Below are positions 16,510 through 25,271 of a stretch of DNA of 64,000 nt, piece by piece. Where the stretch lies: positions 1 to 64,000 of the forward strand of contig DULN01000011.1 of the NCBI GenBank assembly GCA_012840355.1, written 5' to 3'. The first letter of the stretch is position 1. Each line of letters opens with the position of its first letter. The DNA is from Clostridiales bacterium (lineage in GTDB: Bacteria > Bacillota > Clostridia > Oscillospirales > CAG-272). The notes beneath the pieces are model-generated. The model was given only the letters and a program-made list of their open reading frames with translations, had not been told where the DNA came from and did not search any database. The position numbers were made by a program, and so were the translations under genes.

Positions 16510-16782
16510 TTATAGCGGGTCTTCTTCTTCGCTTTCGGCGGAGTCGTCGTTGCCCGAAAGGCGGTTTGATATAGTTTCGGCTTGAATCGCGGACAATATG
16601 ACATTGTCGCTATCGGTGATGATGACTGCGCGCGTTCTGCGTCCGCAGGTTACGTCAATAACCCGGCCCTGCTCCCGGGCGTCCTGTACAAGGCGCTTAA
16701 TTGGGGCGGAGTCGGGGCTTACCAGCGCGACGATACGCGTCGACGCCACCATATTGCCAAATCCGATGTTTATAAACTTCAT
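16510..16782 (-). CDS. remA: RemA-family DNA-binding regulator (DUF370)
   Basis: A 90-residue protein beginning [12 protein letters not shown] and containing the conserved segments [15 protein letters not shown] and [13 protein letters not shown]. These are hallmarks of RemA, which in B. subtilis activates biofilm matrix genes and forms a DNA-wrapping ring. The last 15 residues are a diverged acidic tail. Position between yicC and gmk is the same as in Bacillus and supports the call. Target genes in this organism are unknown. Confidence 0.93.
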   Translation of the reverse strand: MKFINIGFGNMVASTRIVALVSPDSAPIKRLVQDAREQGRVIDVTCGRRTRAVIITDSDNVILSAIQAETISNRLSGNDDSAESEEEDPL

Positions 16783-16798
16783 ATATGGCGCGCGCTCC

Positions 16799-17686
16799 TC
16801 ATTCTATGTTTTGTATCTGTTCGCGGATTTTTTCAAGCTCGCATTTGCAGTCTACCACAAGCTGCGAGATTTCGGCGTCAAAAGATTTTGAACCGATAGT
16901 GTTAACTTCGCGGTTGATTTCCTGCATCAAAAAATCAAGCCTGCGCCCGACCGGGCCGGTAGACGCCATGGTATCAAAGAAAGCCGAAAAATGACTCTTT
17001 AGCCTAACAAGCTCTTCGTCAATCGCGACTTTGTCGGCGAAAATGGCGCACTCTGTCAAAATGCGCGCGTCGTCGGCCTTAACGCCCAGGTCGTCGAGCG
17101 TGTGGCGCAGCCTTTCCTCAAGCCGCGTGCGGTAAAGCGTGATGTTTTCGGCGGATTTTTTGCCTATCCGCTCCACAATCTCCTCGACGCGGCGCATTTT
17201 ATCCTCCATATCACGGCGCAGGTTTTCGCCCTCGGTGCTGCGCGAGGCGTCGAATGCTAAAATAGCCTCGTCGAGCACTGGCAAAAGCGCCTCCCAGGTA
17301 CGCTCGGCGTCTTCGTCGACCCTTTTTACGGTGAAAATGTCCCGATTCTGCGCGACAGTCATAACCGTGATGTCGTCGGCCAGCCCGAACTCGTCGCGAA
17401 GCCGCCTGAGCGCCGCAATATAGCTAGCAACGAAAGCGGTATCAAGCCCAAGCTCGAGGTTTTGCGATTCCACGATGTCGATGCCGATGTATACCTCGAT
17501 TTTCCCGCGCGTGATGCCGGCTTGCTGCAGGCGCGCTTTGACTTTTTCCTCAAGGAAGCCGAAATTGCGGGGGACTTTGACCGTGCAGTCGAAGTACCGG
17601 CTGTTGACGCTTTTCAGCTCCACTTGAAAGTCCATACCGCCGCTCGAACCGGTTGCCCGGCCGTATGCGGTCATGCTTTTTGCCAT
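16799..17686 (-). CDS. yicC: YicC family endoribonuclease
   Basis: A 295-residue protein with the family opening [10 protein letters not shown], the segment [13 protein letters not shown] near residue 25, and the C-terminal block [22 protein letters not shown]. YicC proteins are stress-linked endoribonucleases. The frame continues upstream to an ATG at 17710, but neither start has a good ribosome site. I choose the one that matches the family N-terminus. It heads the yicC-remA-gmk-rpoZ block. Confidence 0.92.
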   Translation of the reverse strand: MAKSMTAYGRATGSSGGMDFQVELKSVNSRYFDCTVKVPRNFGFLEEKVKARLQQAGITRGKIEVYIGIDIVESQNLELGLDTAFVASYIAALRRLRDEFGLADDITVMTVAQNRDIFTVKRVDEDAERTWEALLPVLDEAILAFDASRSTEGENLRRDMEDKMRRVEEIVERIGKKSAENITLYRTRLEERLRHTLDDLGVKADDARILTECAIFADKVAIDEELVRLKSHFSAFFDTMASTGPVGRRLDFLMQEINREVNTIGSKSFDAEISQLVVDCKCELEKIREQIQNIE

Positions 17687-17747
17687 AACTTTGCCCAAAA
17701 AACTCCCCATCTATAGATTTTAAAGCGCGCAATGCCGCGCGCTATGG

Positions 17748-18281
17748 CTAAAAATAGCTGCCAAGCCGCAGCATGCGCCGCAGCTTGATAAGGTAAAACG
17801 CTATGATTCTGCTCGCAGCAAGGTCATAAAGCACAAAAACTGCGTTGCCCACCGCGAATATGGCAAGCCGAAAATCAAGTTCGGTTTCAGGAAAGTGCAA
17901 AATATACGCTACCGCGGTGATTATAAAAAGCAGTGAGGTGTTAAAAAAGCTGAGTTTTAAAATCCACGATACCACCGGATGGTAGCGCTCGAACATCGCT
18001 TTAAAGATAGGGTACGGACCGCCGAAAAGAAGATAAAAAACCGCGACTTCTTTGTTTGGCAAAAGGATTAGTCCAAGTGCTCCGGTGACAAGCCAAACAA
18101 GCCAGGGGAACGGGCCGCCAAGCTCAATCACCGCGAGCACGACGAGGAAAGAAGCGGCTGCGATGGTGGTAAGGTCGAGTACCGTTATAATCGAACCGAT
18201 ATAAAGGATAACGACGCCCAGTGCCGACATAATCGCCGCCACGGCAATTTTACGGGCACGGCTCTGTGGTTTTGCGCGCAT
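17748..18281 (-). CDS. Integral membrane protein of unknown function
   Basis: A 177-residue protein with five or six membrane helices after a basic N-terminus (MRAKPQSRARK). The pattern, with the MSALG start of helix 1 and a helix 2-3 region rich in Gly and Pro (ELGGPFPWLVWLVTGALG), resembles small substrate-binding (S) components of ECF vitamin transporters, but no energising subunits are nearby and I would not assign a substrate. AGAAGGA precedes the ATG. It is co-directional with the neighbouring DnaJ-like gene and yicC. Confidence 0.75.
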   Translation of the reverse strand: MRAKPQSRARKIAVAAIMSALGVVILYIGSIITVLDLTTIAAASFLVVLAVIELGGPFPWLVWLVTGALGLILLPNKEVAVFYLLFGGPYPIFKAMFERYHPVVSWILKLSFFNTSLLFIITAVAYILHFPETELDFRLAIFAVGNAVFVLYDLAASRIIAFYLIKLRRMLRLGSYF

Positions 18282-18334
18282 CGGTATTCATTCCTTCTGT
18301 GAATAAAAAGCCATCCGCCGAAAGCCAAATGGTG

Positions 18335-18949
18335 CTAGCAGCAGCTTATCAGGTCAGAGCCGCAGCACTCGCAAAGGCAGTCGGCGCAAAGCAGCGCGGT
18401 GCAGGCGTCGCAGACCGAAATACCCCCGCCGAAAGTGTCGGTGCGGTATGTGCGGTTGTATGCCGCGGCGCTGTTGCGAATATTGTTAAGCGCGGTGCGG
18501 TACTCGGTGTTGCCCGGGTCCATATAGCATGCGCTTTCGAACTCTTTTTGCGCGTCGTAGTACCAGCCTTTTTGGGTGAGTACGCACCCGCGCAGAAAAT
18601 GCCACTCGGCGCCACGCTCGCCGTCAGGTATTTCGTTTAGCATCGCCTCAGCCGTGATAAAGTCCCCGGCATTTATGCGCCTGCGTATTTCGGCATAGAT
18701 CGGACTGTACTCTTGCGACGAGGCGCGATAGCTGCCCGAAGAACCGGGCTTTTCGCCCGAAGCGCGCTCGCGGCGGATTTGTTCGTAAGCTTCGTTTATT
18801 TCCTTCATCTTCTCTTCGACAAGGTCGAAGAGAGGGCTGTCTTGGTAGTTGTCGGGATGGTATTTACGCGCAAGTTCGTAATACGCTTTCTTTATCTCCT
18901 CGTCGGTCGCATCGCGCGACACTCCGAGCACTTTGTATGGGTCTTTCAT
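18335..18949 (-). CDS. J-domain protein with TPR-like middle and Cys-rich tail
   Basis: Residues 3-70 are a J-domain with the HPD tripeptide (KYHPDNY), so it should stimulate an Hsp70/DnaK ATPase. A helical stretch of about 70 residues looks like a TPR pair ([22 protein letters not shown]). The C-terminus is very Cys-rich ([18 protein letters not shown], about 180-197, and a final CC) and may bind metal. It lacks the glycine-rich and standard zinc domains of true DnaJ, so it is a class C-type co-chaperone. It is followed by the membrane protein and preceded by DUF5685, an order that suggests shared function. Confidence 0.85.
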   Translation of the reverse strand: MKDPYKVLGVSRDATDEEIKKAYYELARKYHPDNYQDSPLFDLVEEKMKEINEAYEQIRRERASGEKPGSSGSYRASSQEYSPIYAEIRRRINAGDFITAEAMLNEIPDGERGAEWHFLRGCVLTQKGWYYDAQKEFESACYMDPGNTEYRTALNNIRNSAAAYNRTYRTDTFGGGISVCDACTALLCADCLCECCGSDLISCC

Positions 18950-18978
18950 ATAAAGCTTACCAGCAGTAAGGATTTAGG

Positions 18979-19848
18979 TCAAGCTCCGGACGAGCCGAGC
19001 AGCTTTTCTTCGACGGAGCCCATCCCGAGCGTTATGATGTTGCGCAAAATAGAAATAATGCCCGCGTCGGCGCACTCGATGAGGTTAATCGCCGCTTCCG
19101 CGGCTCGCCGTTCAAGCGCCATTGCGGCTATGGCGGCTTCGCGGTCGGCTGCCGACAGCTTCCCGCCCTCTGGGTTTTCTTGCGCTGCGCCGAATAGGAA
19201 AGGGTTAAAGCGCTTTTTTCGGAAGTCTTTCTCAAGGTCGTGCGCAGCGTCGGCGATATAGACCCATCGGCCGACCCGCCTGCCAAGCTCCGCAGTAACC
19301 CTTGCGGCGCTGCCCTCGAGTCTATAAGCAAAAATAGGGGATAATGCCGCCCCAGCAAGCTCGGCAAGTTTGTCAAGAGATGCGCCGTGTTCCTTCTGGG
19401 CCACGCGCTCGGCTTCATAAAGCGCCCCAAGGCGTTCCGTCACTATTGCGTCAAGCTCCGAGAGCCCCGCTTTGCGGCGCAGCCGTTTTGCCTCGGGCAA
19501 AAGCAAAAGCCGAAACAGCGTGCGCTCGTCGCTAAAATCGTCCGCTATTTTATGATATGCAAGCAACGCCCCGACCGATGCGGAAAACCGCAGCGAATCG
19601 TTAGGCTCCATAACCAGGCGCTTTTTTGTGGGGTGCAAAATGCAGCGGCGAGCCGAAATTTCGGTTTTCTCGCCGGTGGCGGCTAGCCTGACGAGCGCGA
19701 GGAACGCCGCGTCGTATGAGAGCGCGAGCGCAGAGTCTGCGCAGACGTGCCGTCCCATGCACTTGCAAAGCCCGCAGTATACCGCGCGCCAGCACTCGTG
19801 CTCGCAGACCCGAAGCTGCGGCACAAACGGCCTTATATAACCGAACAT
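18979..19848 (-). CDS. DUF5685 family protein
   Basis: A 289-residue protein that starts MFGYIRPF and has an early cysteine cluster (CEHECWRAVYCGLCKCMG, about 14-31), the signature of DUF5685 proteins in Clostridia. The rest is mostly helical, with conserved Asp motifs such as ADDFSDE and YIADAAHDLEKD. The latter two-Asp pattern recalls helical prenyltransferase-like folds, but this is only a resemblance. Function is unknown. It starts four bases after the DUF47 gene and is followed by the J-domain gene. Confidence 0.8.
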   Translation of the reverse strand: MFGYIRPFVPQLRVCEHECWRAVYCGLCKCMGRHVCADSALALSYDAAFLALVRLAATGEKTEISARRCILHPTKKRLVMEPNDSLRFSASVGALLAYHKIADDFSDERTLFRLLLLPEAKRLRRKAGLSELDAIVTERLGALYEAERVAQKEHGASLDKLAELAGAALSPIFAYRLEGSAARVTAELGRRVGRWVYIADAAHDLEKDFRKKRFNPFLFGAAQENPEGGKLSAADREAAIAAMALERRAAEAAINLIECADAGIISILRNIITLGMGSVEEKLLGSSGA

Positions 19849-19852
19849 CCTT

Positions 19853-20473
19853 TTATGTGTTTTTCATTATAACGCTTTCGACAACATCGGCGACATGCTC
19901 GCACTCGTCGCAACAGTTTTCGAGCGCGAAGAATATGTCTTTCCAGATGAGCAGTTCCGCGGCGTTGGAGGTGTCGCGGAACAGCCTATGCATCGCCTCA
20001 ATATAGTGCCTGTCGCCAACCTCTTCAAGTCGGTTGACCTCGACGATGTAGCTTTTAAGCTGGGTCGATTTGCGGAAGTTATGGAACTCCTCGGTGATTT
20101 TCTTAAGCATCTCAACGCATTTTACGACCGTTTCGGCGAAAGGCACCACTTCAGCGCGCAGCCGCGTGACGTTGTACATATGGATGACGTTGAGCACGTC
20201 TTCAACCGCGTCGGTCACGTCGTCTATTTCCTGCGCAATTTCGACTATATCGCCACTGTCAATCGGTGTTATGAATTCGCGCAGGAGCTTTTCCATCAAA
20301 ACATGCTTTTGTATATCTGCCGAATGCTCGATTTTGTGGAGCTGTCTTGTCTTTTCATCGAGGGTCGCTGGGTCAAACTCTACGAGGATTTTATAAAGCG
20401 AGCGCGCCGCTTCGAGCGAGTAACCTACTAGCTCGTCGAGCATCTGAAAATAGTTGTTTGCGTTTTTGGCCAT
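19853..20473 (-). CDS. DUF47 PhoU-like phosphate transport regulator
   Basis: A 206-residue all-helical protein of the DUF47/PhoU-like family, with the conserved acid-rich segments IEHSADIQKH and EIAQEIDDVTDAVED. In many bacteria such genes sit directly after a PiT transporter and modulate phosphate uptake. Here the transporter gene lies immediately upstream with a 58-bp gap. It has no membrane segment. Confidence 0.9.
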   Translation of the reverse strand: MAKNANNYFQMLDELVGYSLEAARSLYKILVEFDPATLDEKTRQLHKIEHSADIQKHVLMEKLLREFITPIDSGDIVEIAQEIDDVTDAVEDVLNVIHMYNVTRLRAEVVPFAETVVKCVEMLKKITEEFHNFRKSTQLKSYIVEVNRLEEVGDRHYIEAMHRLFRDTSNAAELLIWKDIFFALENCCDECEHVADVVESVIMKNT

Positions 20474-20531
20474 CGGGTTGATTTCTCCTTAAAATAATCG
20501 TCCGCTTTTCCGAAAATAGCCGGCGGGGTTA

Positions 20532-21584
20532 TTAGAATATGGCGATGAACAGCTTCGCCATCAAAAAGCCGATAAGCCCGCAGCCGGGGAAGGTCAAAAT
20601 CCAGGTCAGCACCATTTCGCGCACGATGCCCCAGTTGACGCTTGAGAGGCGTTTTGCGGCGCCGACTCCCATAATCGCCGCGGTTTTAGTATGCGTCGTG
20701 CTGACGGGTATGCCGAGCAGGCTCGACAAAAGCAGACAAAGCGCGCCTGCGAGGTCTGCCGAAAAGCCCTGATATACCTCGAGCTTTACCATATCCATGC
20801 CGACCGCTTTAATGATTCGGTAGCCGCCGATAGAGGTGCCAAGCCCCATCACGGCAGAACACAAAATCATTAGCCATACCGGGACCTCAAATTCCGGCGC
20901 TCCGGTGAGACCTTTAGAAAGCGAGATGCCGAGTAGGAATACGCCGATAAATTTCTGCCCGTCCTGCGCACCGTGCATAAAGCCCATCATTGCGGCGCCG
21001 GAGATTTGCGCGGCGCGGAAGAAGGGACGGGTATGCCTGCGGTCTGCGCGCCTGAACAGCATTATGACGAGCTTAACGGTAACAAAGCCAAGCACAAACC
21101 CGACGGCAGTGGAGATCACAAGGCCGTATAAAACCTTTGCCCACTCGCCAAAATTTATACCGGCGGCGCCGCCTGATATGGCTACCGCTGCGCCGGTCAG
21201 CCCTGCGATTAACGCATGGCTTTCAGAAGTCGGGATGCCGAAATACCAGGCTGCGGTTGCCCAAATGACAATCGCAACAAGTGCCGCGCAGAGCGCGATA
21301 AGCGCCTCATCAGCCCTGTCGCCGAAGTTGACCATGCTTGAGATAGTAAACGCGACCTTCGGCGTGATGAGCGTCATTACAAAAACTCCGAGAAAGTTAA
21401 AAACAGCCGCGATAATGATCGCGCTTTTCGGTCTGATGACGCGTGTCGAAATCGCGGTTGCTATGGCGTTCGGCGCGTCGGTCCAGCCGTTGACCAGCAC
21501 CACCGCCAAAGTTAAAAGGGCGGTGATAAGCAGAGGCGGGCTTGTGACGGCGCCGGTGAGAAAGTCGGATAGAGTATAAACCAA
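20532..21584 (-). CDS. Inorganic phosphate transporter, PiT family
   Basis: A 350-residue integral membrane protein with about ten helices and the two PiT signatures: GWTDAPNAIATAISTR near the N-terminus and MGFMHGAQDGQKFIG/VSTTHTKTAAIMG in the second half. It should be a low-affinity phosphate:cation symporter. I place the start at a TTG with GGAGG five bases upstream. The longer frame (to 21626) has no ribosome site and starts in poorly conserved sequence. It heads the long minus-strand run of genes that continues to rsmB. Confidence 0.93.
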   Translation of the reverse strand: MVYTLSDFLTGAVTSPPLLITALLTLAVVLVNGWTDAPNAIATAISTRVIRPKSAIIIAAVFNFLGVFVMTLITPKVAFTISSMVNFGDRADEALIALCAALVAIVIWATAAWYFGIPTSESHALIAGLTGAAVAISGGAAGINFGEWAKVLYGLVISTAVGFVLGFVTVKLVIMLFRRADRRHTRPFFRAAQISGAAMMGFMHGAQDGQKFIGVFLLGISLSKGLTGAPEFEVPVWLMILCSAVMGLGTSIGGYRIIKAVGMDMVKLEVYQGFSADLAGALCLLLSSLLGIPVSTTHTKTAAIMGVGAAKRLSSVNWGIVREMVLTWILTFPGCGLIGFLMAKLFIAIF

Positions 21585-21743
21585 GGTGGCCTCCACTGTG
21601 CGGGAATAATGGCTTAAAAACATCAATCACCATATATTATAATATATTTTTGCCTGCTTGTCCACACCCGAAACTAAATCTTACAATTTATACACATTAA
21701 AAACACAATTTATAGCTGTCCGGAAAAAATATTGCACAGCCTC

Positions 21744-21772
21744 TTGACAAGTCGGTCGGATTGTGGTATTAT
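21744..21772 (+). promoter_or_regulatory. Sigma-A promoter for the tRNA unit
   Basis: TTGACA (21744-21749) and TATTAT (21767-21772) are separated by exactly 17 bases, and TTGTGG lies just before the -10 box. The tRNA-Leu gene starts 34 bases further on. Confidence 0.85.
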
Positions 21773-21806
21773 ATAGAGCGTCAAAGCGATTGCCGGGAAG
21801 AAATCT

Positions 21807-21889
21807 GCGGGCGTGGCGGAATTGGCAGACGCTCCGGATTTAGGATCCGGCGGGAAACCGTGCAGGTTCAAGTCCTGTCGCCCGTACCA
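21807..21889 (+). tRNA. tRNA-Leu (anticodon TAG)
   Basis: The acceptor GCGGGCG pairs with CGCCCGT before A-CCA. The anticodon stem CCGGA/TCCGG encloses the loop TTTAGGA, giving anticodon TAG, which reads CUA and related leucine codons. A short class II variable arm follows and the T-loop is TTCAAGT. CCA is encoded. It is seven bases before tRNA-Ala and shares its promoter. Confidence 0.96.
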
Positions 21890-21896
21890 ATTGTGT

Positions 21897-21972
<76 letters not shown>

Positions 21973-21991
21973 CATATGCTAATATATAATG

Positions 21992-22044
21992 GCACGAAAG
22001 AGCCTCAAATCTACACGGATTTGAGGCTCTTTTCGTGCTTTTTT
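21992..22044 (+). terminator. Terminator of the tRNA unit
   Basis: A long, almost perfect stem (GCACGAAAGAGCCTCAAATC, 21992-22011, against 22018-22038) with a six-base loop is followed by TTTTTTGCTT. Confidence 0.9.
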
Positions 22045-22174
22045 GCTTATGTCTGCGGATCAACTTTGCCACCCAAGCAAATTTTACCCAAAGCATTGTA
22101 AAATATTTCATGCTTATATAAAATTATTACAGTGATTACTCGCGGCAAACAAGATAACTTTAGGAGGCTGCGAA

Positions 22175-23365
22175 GTGGCAGATAAAGAGTGCCTTTACAA
22201 CTGCATATTAGTCTTGCCAAACCTCACAGTCCCGGGCAGCTTATTAATTTGCGGCGACAGGATTGCAGCCGTCGAGCCGGGCAAGAATAGCGTGAGCGAA
22301 AGCGCGGACGCTAAACTCACCGATTTAGGCGGCTGCTTTGTCTCACCCGGATTTGTCGAAATCCACTCCCACGGCGCAGGCGGATATGACTTTATGGACA
22401 ACACGCCGGAGGCTTTCGAAAAAATCGCGCGCACTCATCTTGAGCACGGCGTTACAACACTGTTCCCGACAGCGGTTTCAGCCGATACGAATACCCTTAT
22501 AAGATTTCTTGAAACATTTAAGCACGCAAAATCTCTAAGCGGCGCGAGGACGCCCGGCGTACACCTAGAGGGGCCGTATCTATCCGAGGCGCAAAAAGGC
22601 GCGATGGACCCACGGTACTTGCGCAATCCCGACAAAGCGGAGTATATGAGGATTCTAGAAATTGCCGACGGCGACATTGCGCGGTGGACGGTGGCGCCGG
22701 AGCTTCACGGTGCGCTGGAGCTCGGGGACATTTTAAGGGAGTATGGGATAGTCGCCTCTATTGGCCACACAAACGCGGAGTATAAAGAAGTAAAAGAAGC
22801 TTTCAGGCACGGGTATTCTCACTTTACGCACTTTTATTCCTGCATGTCGACGATAACAAGGAGAAATGGGTTCCGCATCACCGGCGCGCTGGAAAGTGGG
22901 TACATTCTCGAGGATGCAACGGTTGAGATTATCGCTGACGGCTGCCATCTGCCTATCGAGCTAATCCAATATGTGGTCAAAGCCAAGGGCGTAAATCGCG
23001 TATGCCTTACGGGCGACTCAATGCGCTGCGCGGGTACGGACGCAAAGGAATCCTTCCTCGGGCCACGCGAGAATGGCATACCGGTCATTATCGAGGACGG
23101 CGTGGCAAAGCTCACCGACCGCAGCGCGTTCGCGGGCAGCGTTGCGATGGCCGACAGGCTGCTGCGCGTGGCTCATTTTGACGCCGGCATACCGCTGCAT
23201 GACGCGGTTCGCATGATGAGCCTGACACCTGCGGCGGTGATGGGGCTGGACAAAGAAATCGGGAGCATCGAGCCGGGCAAGAAAGCGGATTTGGTAGTTT
23301 TCGACGCAGACCTTAAAATCTTAGCCGTAATGCTCGACGGCAAATGGGTAAAGAGGGGCATATAA
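22175..23365 (+). CDS. nagA: N-acetylglucosamine-6-phosphate deacetylase
   Basis: This enzyme converts GlcNAc-6-phosphate to glucosamine-6-phosphate and acetate. The 396-residue amidohydrolase shows the metal motif EIHSHGAGGYDFMD near residue 64, HLEGPYLSEAQKGAMD, IGHTNAEYKE, THFYSCMSTI and the final catalytic-Asp block CLTGDSM. GTG is the start, with AGGAGG seven bases upstream. It leads the cluster nagA - oxidoreductase - nagB and precedes the next gene by one base, so the genes are coupled. It probably serves recycling or uptake of wall or host amino sugars. Confidence 0.95.
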   Translation: MADKECLYNCILVLPNLTVPGSLLICGDRIAAVEPGKNSVSESADAKLTDLGGCFVSPGFVEIHSHGAGGYDFMDNTPEAFEKIARTHLEHGVTTLFPTAVSADTNTLIRFLETFKHAKSLSGARTPGVHLEGPYLSEAQKGAMDPRYLRNPDKAEYMRILEIADGDIARWTVAPELHGALELGDILREYGIVASIGHTNAEYKEVKEAFRHGYSHFTHFYSCMSTITRRNGFRITGALESGYILEDATVEIIADGCHLPIELIQYVVKAKGVNRVCLTGDSMRCAGTDAKESFLGPRENGIPVIIEDGVAKLTDRSAFAGSVAMADRLLRVAHFDAGIPLHDAVRMMSLTPAAVMGLDKEIGSIEPGKKADLVVFDADLKILAVMLDGKWVKRGI

Positions 23366-23366
23366 A

Positions 23367-24188
23367 ATGTTCACGGTAGGGCTTATCGGGGCTGAAAACT
23401 CCCACGCGCGCAATTTCTGCGTGGCGATAAACAAAAATCGGCTTTGGGACGATGTGTCAATCCGCTATATCTACGGCGCTGACGACCCCTCGCAGTGCAA
23501 AAGGCTGTGCGAAGAATATGGCATTACGGAATGCGCAAGCGAAGACGAGGTAATAGAAAAAAGCGACGGTGTAGTCATAACATACCGCAAAGGCTCGATG
23601 CATTTTGAGCCGGTTATGAAGGCGCTGAATGCTGGCAAATTAGTCTTTAACGACAAGCCGTTCGCTACCGACCTCAAGGAGGCAGAAGAGATAATAAGGT
23701 GCGCAAAGGAGAAAGGCTTGCCAATCGCCGGGGGCTCGAGCCTTAAAAGCCTTAAAGAACTAGAGAAGATCCGCGAAAGCATCGGTGAAGGCTCAACTGT
23801 CACAATCTCCTATTCCGCGGACCCGGAATCAGATTACGACGGCTACTGGTTTTACGGCATCCACGCCGCCGAGCTGTGCGTGGCTTTGTGCGGGCATGAT
23901 TTTACCTCGATACGGGCGCATAGGAACAAAAGCGTCGTCATCGCCCATGTGGCATATAAAGAAAAGCTTTGCATAATCGTCACCGCCCCGCAGTCTTCGG
24001 ACCTAGTAATATCGGTGACAAGCGGAAACCAAACGGTTTGCCACAAGCTCAAGCTGAATTATCAAGTCGCCGGGCCGGAAGAGTTCGTCACAATGGCAAA
24101 GACCGGCAAAGCCCCGTGGGACTATATGCATCACATAAAGTCGGTCGAGCTTGTCGGCAAGATAGTGAAGGATATTGAAATAATTTAA
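23367..24188 (+). CDS. Gfo/Idh/MocA-family oxidoreductase-like protein
   Basis: A 273-residue protein with an N-terminal Rossmann start (VGLIGAENSHA) and the family's catalytic-Lys motif as NDKPFATD near residue 92. It is shorter than typical members (about 330-380), mainly in the C-terminal alpha/beta domain. It lies between nagA and nagB, one base after nagA and 20 before nagB, so it should act on an amino sugar or a related compound. The substrate is not evident. Such a gene inside a nag cluster is unusual and may mark a different entry point into the pathway. Confidence 0.8.
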   Translation: MFTVGLIGAENSHARNFCVAINKNRLWDDVSIRYIYGADDPSQCKRLCEEYGITECASEDEVIEKSDGVVITYRKGSMHFEPVMKALNAGKLVFNDKPFATDLKEAEEIIRCAKEKGLPIAGGSSLKSLKELEKIRESIGEGSTVTISYSADPESDYDGYWFYGIHAAELCVALCGHDFTSIRAHRNKSVVIAHVAYKEKLCIIVTAPQSSDLVISVTSGNQTVCHKLKLNYQVAGPEEFVTMAKTGKAPWDYMHHIKSVELVGKIVKDIEII

Positions 24189-24208
24189 TCGGAAAGAGAG
24201 GGAAGAGA

Positions 24209-24997
24209 GTGAGCACGGCGGTAAAAATCTTCAAATGCGAAAAACTGAGCGTATATGTTTACCCCACCCGCGGCAAGATGGGAGTTGCAGCCGCGAAAGC
24301 AGCGGCGGCAAAGATACGGAATATAATAAGGCAAAAAGGGGAGGCAAACCTCATTTTTGCGGCTGCCCCTTCGCAAAATGAAATGCTCGACGCGCTTGTG
24401 GCGGAGGATGTCGACTGGAGCAGGGTGCGTGGATTTCATCAGGATGAGTACATAGGCTTGCCGGCAGGACACCCTGCGCTGTTTGCGGGGTATCTAAAGC
24501 AGCACATCTTTGACCGCGTGCCATTTAAAGAGGTGTATTACATAGGCATGTCGACGCTCGAGAACGCAGAGCAGCGCTGCGCCGATTATGAAAGGCTGCT
24601 CAAAAAGTATCCGCCCGACCTCATTTTCCTTGGCATAGGCGAAAACGGGCACTTGGCATTCAATGACCCCCCGGTTGCAGACTTTCATGACCCGAAAATG
24701 GTAAAAGTCGTCGAGCTTGATTTAGCCTGCAGGCAGCAGCAGGTGAACGACGGCTGCTTTGGAACGCTTTATGATGTCCCGACTCACGCGATTACGCTGA
24801 CGATCCCGCTTATAATGTCGGTGCCGGAAGCGATAATAACAGTCCCGTCGGCCCGCAAAGCCGCAGCGGTCAAAAATGCTTTAACAGGGCTGATCGATAC
24901 GTCTTGTCCGGCGAGCATCTTACGCCGCCATAAAAGCGCCGCGCTTTACCTTGACAAAGACAGTGCAAGCAAACTTGAGAATGTTGAAGTAATATAG
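24209..24997 (+). CDS. nagB: Glucosamine-6-phosphate deaminase (NagB family)
   Basis: This enzyme converts glucosamine-6-phosphate to fructose-6-phosphate and ammonia, completing the route begun by NagA. The 262-residue protein has the family signature FHQDEYIGLPAGHPALFAGYL and the active-site block FLGIGENGHLAFNDP near residue 140. The N-terminus is more divergent than in standard NagB, so a related sugar-phosphate isomerase or deaminase activity is possible. GTG start with AGAGGGAAGAG upstream. A strong terminator follows. Confidence 0.9.
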   Translation: MSTAVKIFKCEKLSVYVYPTRGKMGVAAAKAAAAKIRNIIRQKGEANLIFAAAPSQNEMLDALVAEDVDWSRVRGFHQDEYIGLPAGHPALFAGYLKQHIFDRVPFKEVYYIGMSTLENAEQRCADYERLLKKYPPDLIFLGIGENGHLAFNDPPVADFHDPKMVKVVELDLACRQQQVNDGCFGTLYDVPTHAITLTIPLIMSVPEAIITVPSARKAAAVKNALTGLIDTSCPASILRRHKSAALYLDKDSASKLENVEVI

Positions 24998-24998
24998 C

Positions 24999-25033
24999 AA
25001 AAGGCTTCAAACCCTCGGGTTTGAAGCCTTTTT
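24999..25033 (+). terminator. Terminator of the nag cluster
   Basis: AAAAGGCTTCAAACCC pairs with GGGTTTGAAGCCTTTTT around a four-base loop. Confidence 0.9.
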
Positions 25034-25084
25034 ATATGCTAGTAATGTAACCGGACAAGCATGCCTAGCATGCCAAGCGAGCCA

Positions 25085-25135
25085 TTATACACAAATTTTT
25101 TGCCTGCGAACGATAAAATTTTAACCTTATCCACA
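25085..25135 (+). promoter_or_regulatory. Two DnaA-box-like 9-mers
   Basis: TTATACACA (25085-25093) and TTATCCACA (25127-25135) both fit the TTATNCACA consensus, in the same orientation and 42 bp apart, upstream of the ABC exporter promoter. A role in replication or DnaA-dependent control is only a possibility. Confidence 0.3.
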
Positions 25136-25173
25136 ATCTTTAATATCATTTATTAGAAAACTAATGAAATGGA

Positions 25174-25202
25174 TTGACACGCGTAAAAGTGGGGTGTATA
25201 AT
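25174..25202 (+). promoter_or_regulatory. Sigma-A promoter of the ABC exporter gene
   Basis: A consensus TTGACA (25174-25179) and TATAAT (25197-25202) are 17 bases apart. An imperfect palindrome GTTTAAAAATTAAC follows just downstream and could bind a repressor. Confidence 0.88.
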
Positions 25203-25271
25203 TAAAATAGTTTAAAAATTAACTAACTAAGAAAGGGGTGTGCGCGTCACTAGGCGCGCGTAGCTGTAGAG

